Part shown: positions 33,097-33,158 of the stretch, in pieces | Position numbering within the stretch: the first letter of the stretch is position 1 | Layout of the letters: every line of letters begins with the position of its first letter | NCBI GenBank assembly: GCA_937864125.1 | Contig: CALMHZ010000083.1 | Location: 1 to 33,158 of the forward strand | DNA: 33,158 bases | Reading direction: 5' to 3' | From: an uncultured bacterium | Lineage (GTDB): Bacteria > Patescibacteriota > Minisyncoccia > Moranbacterales > UBA1568 | The notes under the pieces: generated by a model | Seen by the model: the letters and a program-made list of their open reading frames with translations, nothing else | What the model was told of the DNA's origin: nothing | Databases searched by the model: none | Translations under genes and position numbers: made by a program

Positions 33097-33158
33097 TTAG
33101 AGCCAGACCAGCGCGCCACCTGACTGCACCCAGTTTTTCCCATCACAGACAAAACTCT
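33097..33158 (-). CDS. C-terminus of a second tail-spike-like protein (truncated by window edge)
   Basis: Minus strand decodes to SFVCDGKNWVQSGGALVWL*, matching SFVYDGTNWVQTGGPLVWL* of the 422-2416 gene. Confidence 0.8.
   Translation of the reverse strand, partial: SFVCDGKNWVQSGGALVWL

Noticed and set aside
1-33158. CRISPR arrays, tRNA, rRNA, IS elements
   Set aside because: No regularly spaced direct repeats, no tRNA-like cloverleaf or rRNA sequence recognised, no transposase ORF found. Tools could still reveal short tRNAs I missed.
1-33158. Alternative genetic code (UGA = Gly, as in some Patescibacteria)
   Set aside because: Several genes end cleanly at TGA with neighbours and terminators placed as expected, and full-length families decode without in-frame UGA.

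Overview
33 kb bacterial chromosomal window, about 50% GC or slightly above, densely coded, standard genetic code. No rRNA, tRNA or CRISPR array was recognised. The gene content and the style of small membrane proteins suggest a Patescibacteria/CPR-like organism; this is a low-confidence inference. Backbone: lgt, AI-2E-type transporter, mutY, mnmA, dusB, an Rrf2 regulator with sufC-sufB-short sufD-sufS-sufU, glgC, a small ferredoxin, a DUF59/SufT-like gene, korB/korA (2-oxoacid:ferredoxin oxidoreductase), xseB and an HRDC-fused xseA, a ferric-reductase-like membrane protein, an ABC ATPase with an unusual C-terminal extension plus MacB/FtsX-type permease, typA/bipA, a DipZ-like protein, a membrane-anchored Met-rich CHRD-like/thioredoxin fusion, and an XRE regulator/membrane protein pair. 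The window is bracketed by two copies of an accessory module: a phage-tail-spike-like beta-helix protein next to a Cys-rich GH73-like anchored hydrolase (three hydrolase paralogs in total). Most interesting signals: (1) the bracketing tail-spike/hydrolase modules, with patchy near-identity at the 3' ends of two paralogs; (2) a three-copy intergenic/5'-leader element (TTTATTGCCAAACRAAGCGAG box plus variable hairpin) upstream of mnmA, dusB and the ferric-reductase-like gene; (3) repeated promoter, short leader, terminator-like hairpin, ORF architecture; (4) an IscR-like palindrome at the suf promoter paired with a regulator that keeps only part of the IscR cluster ligand set; (5) the Met-rich CHRD-thioredoxin + DipZ pair. 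All calls come from reading motifs and ORFs; no database search was run.
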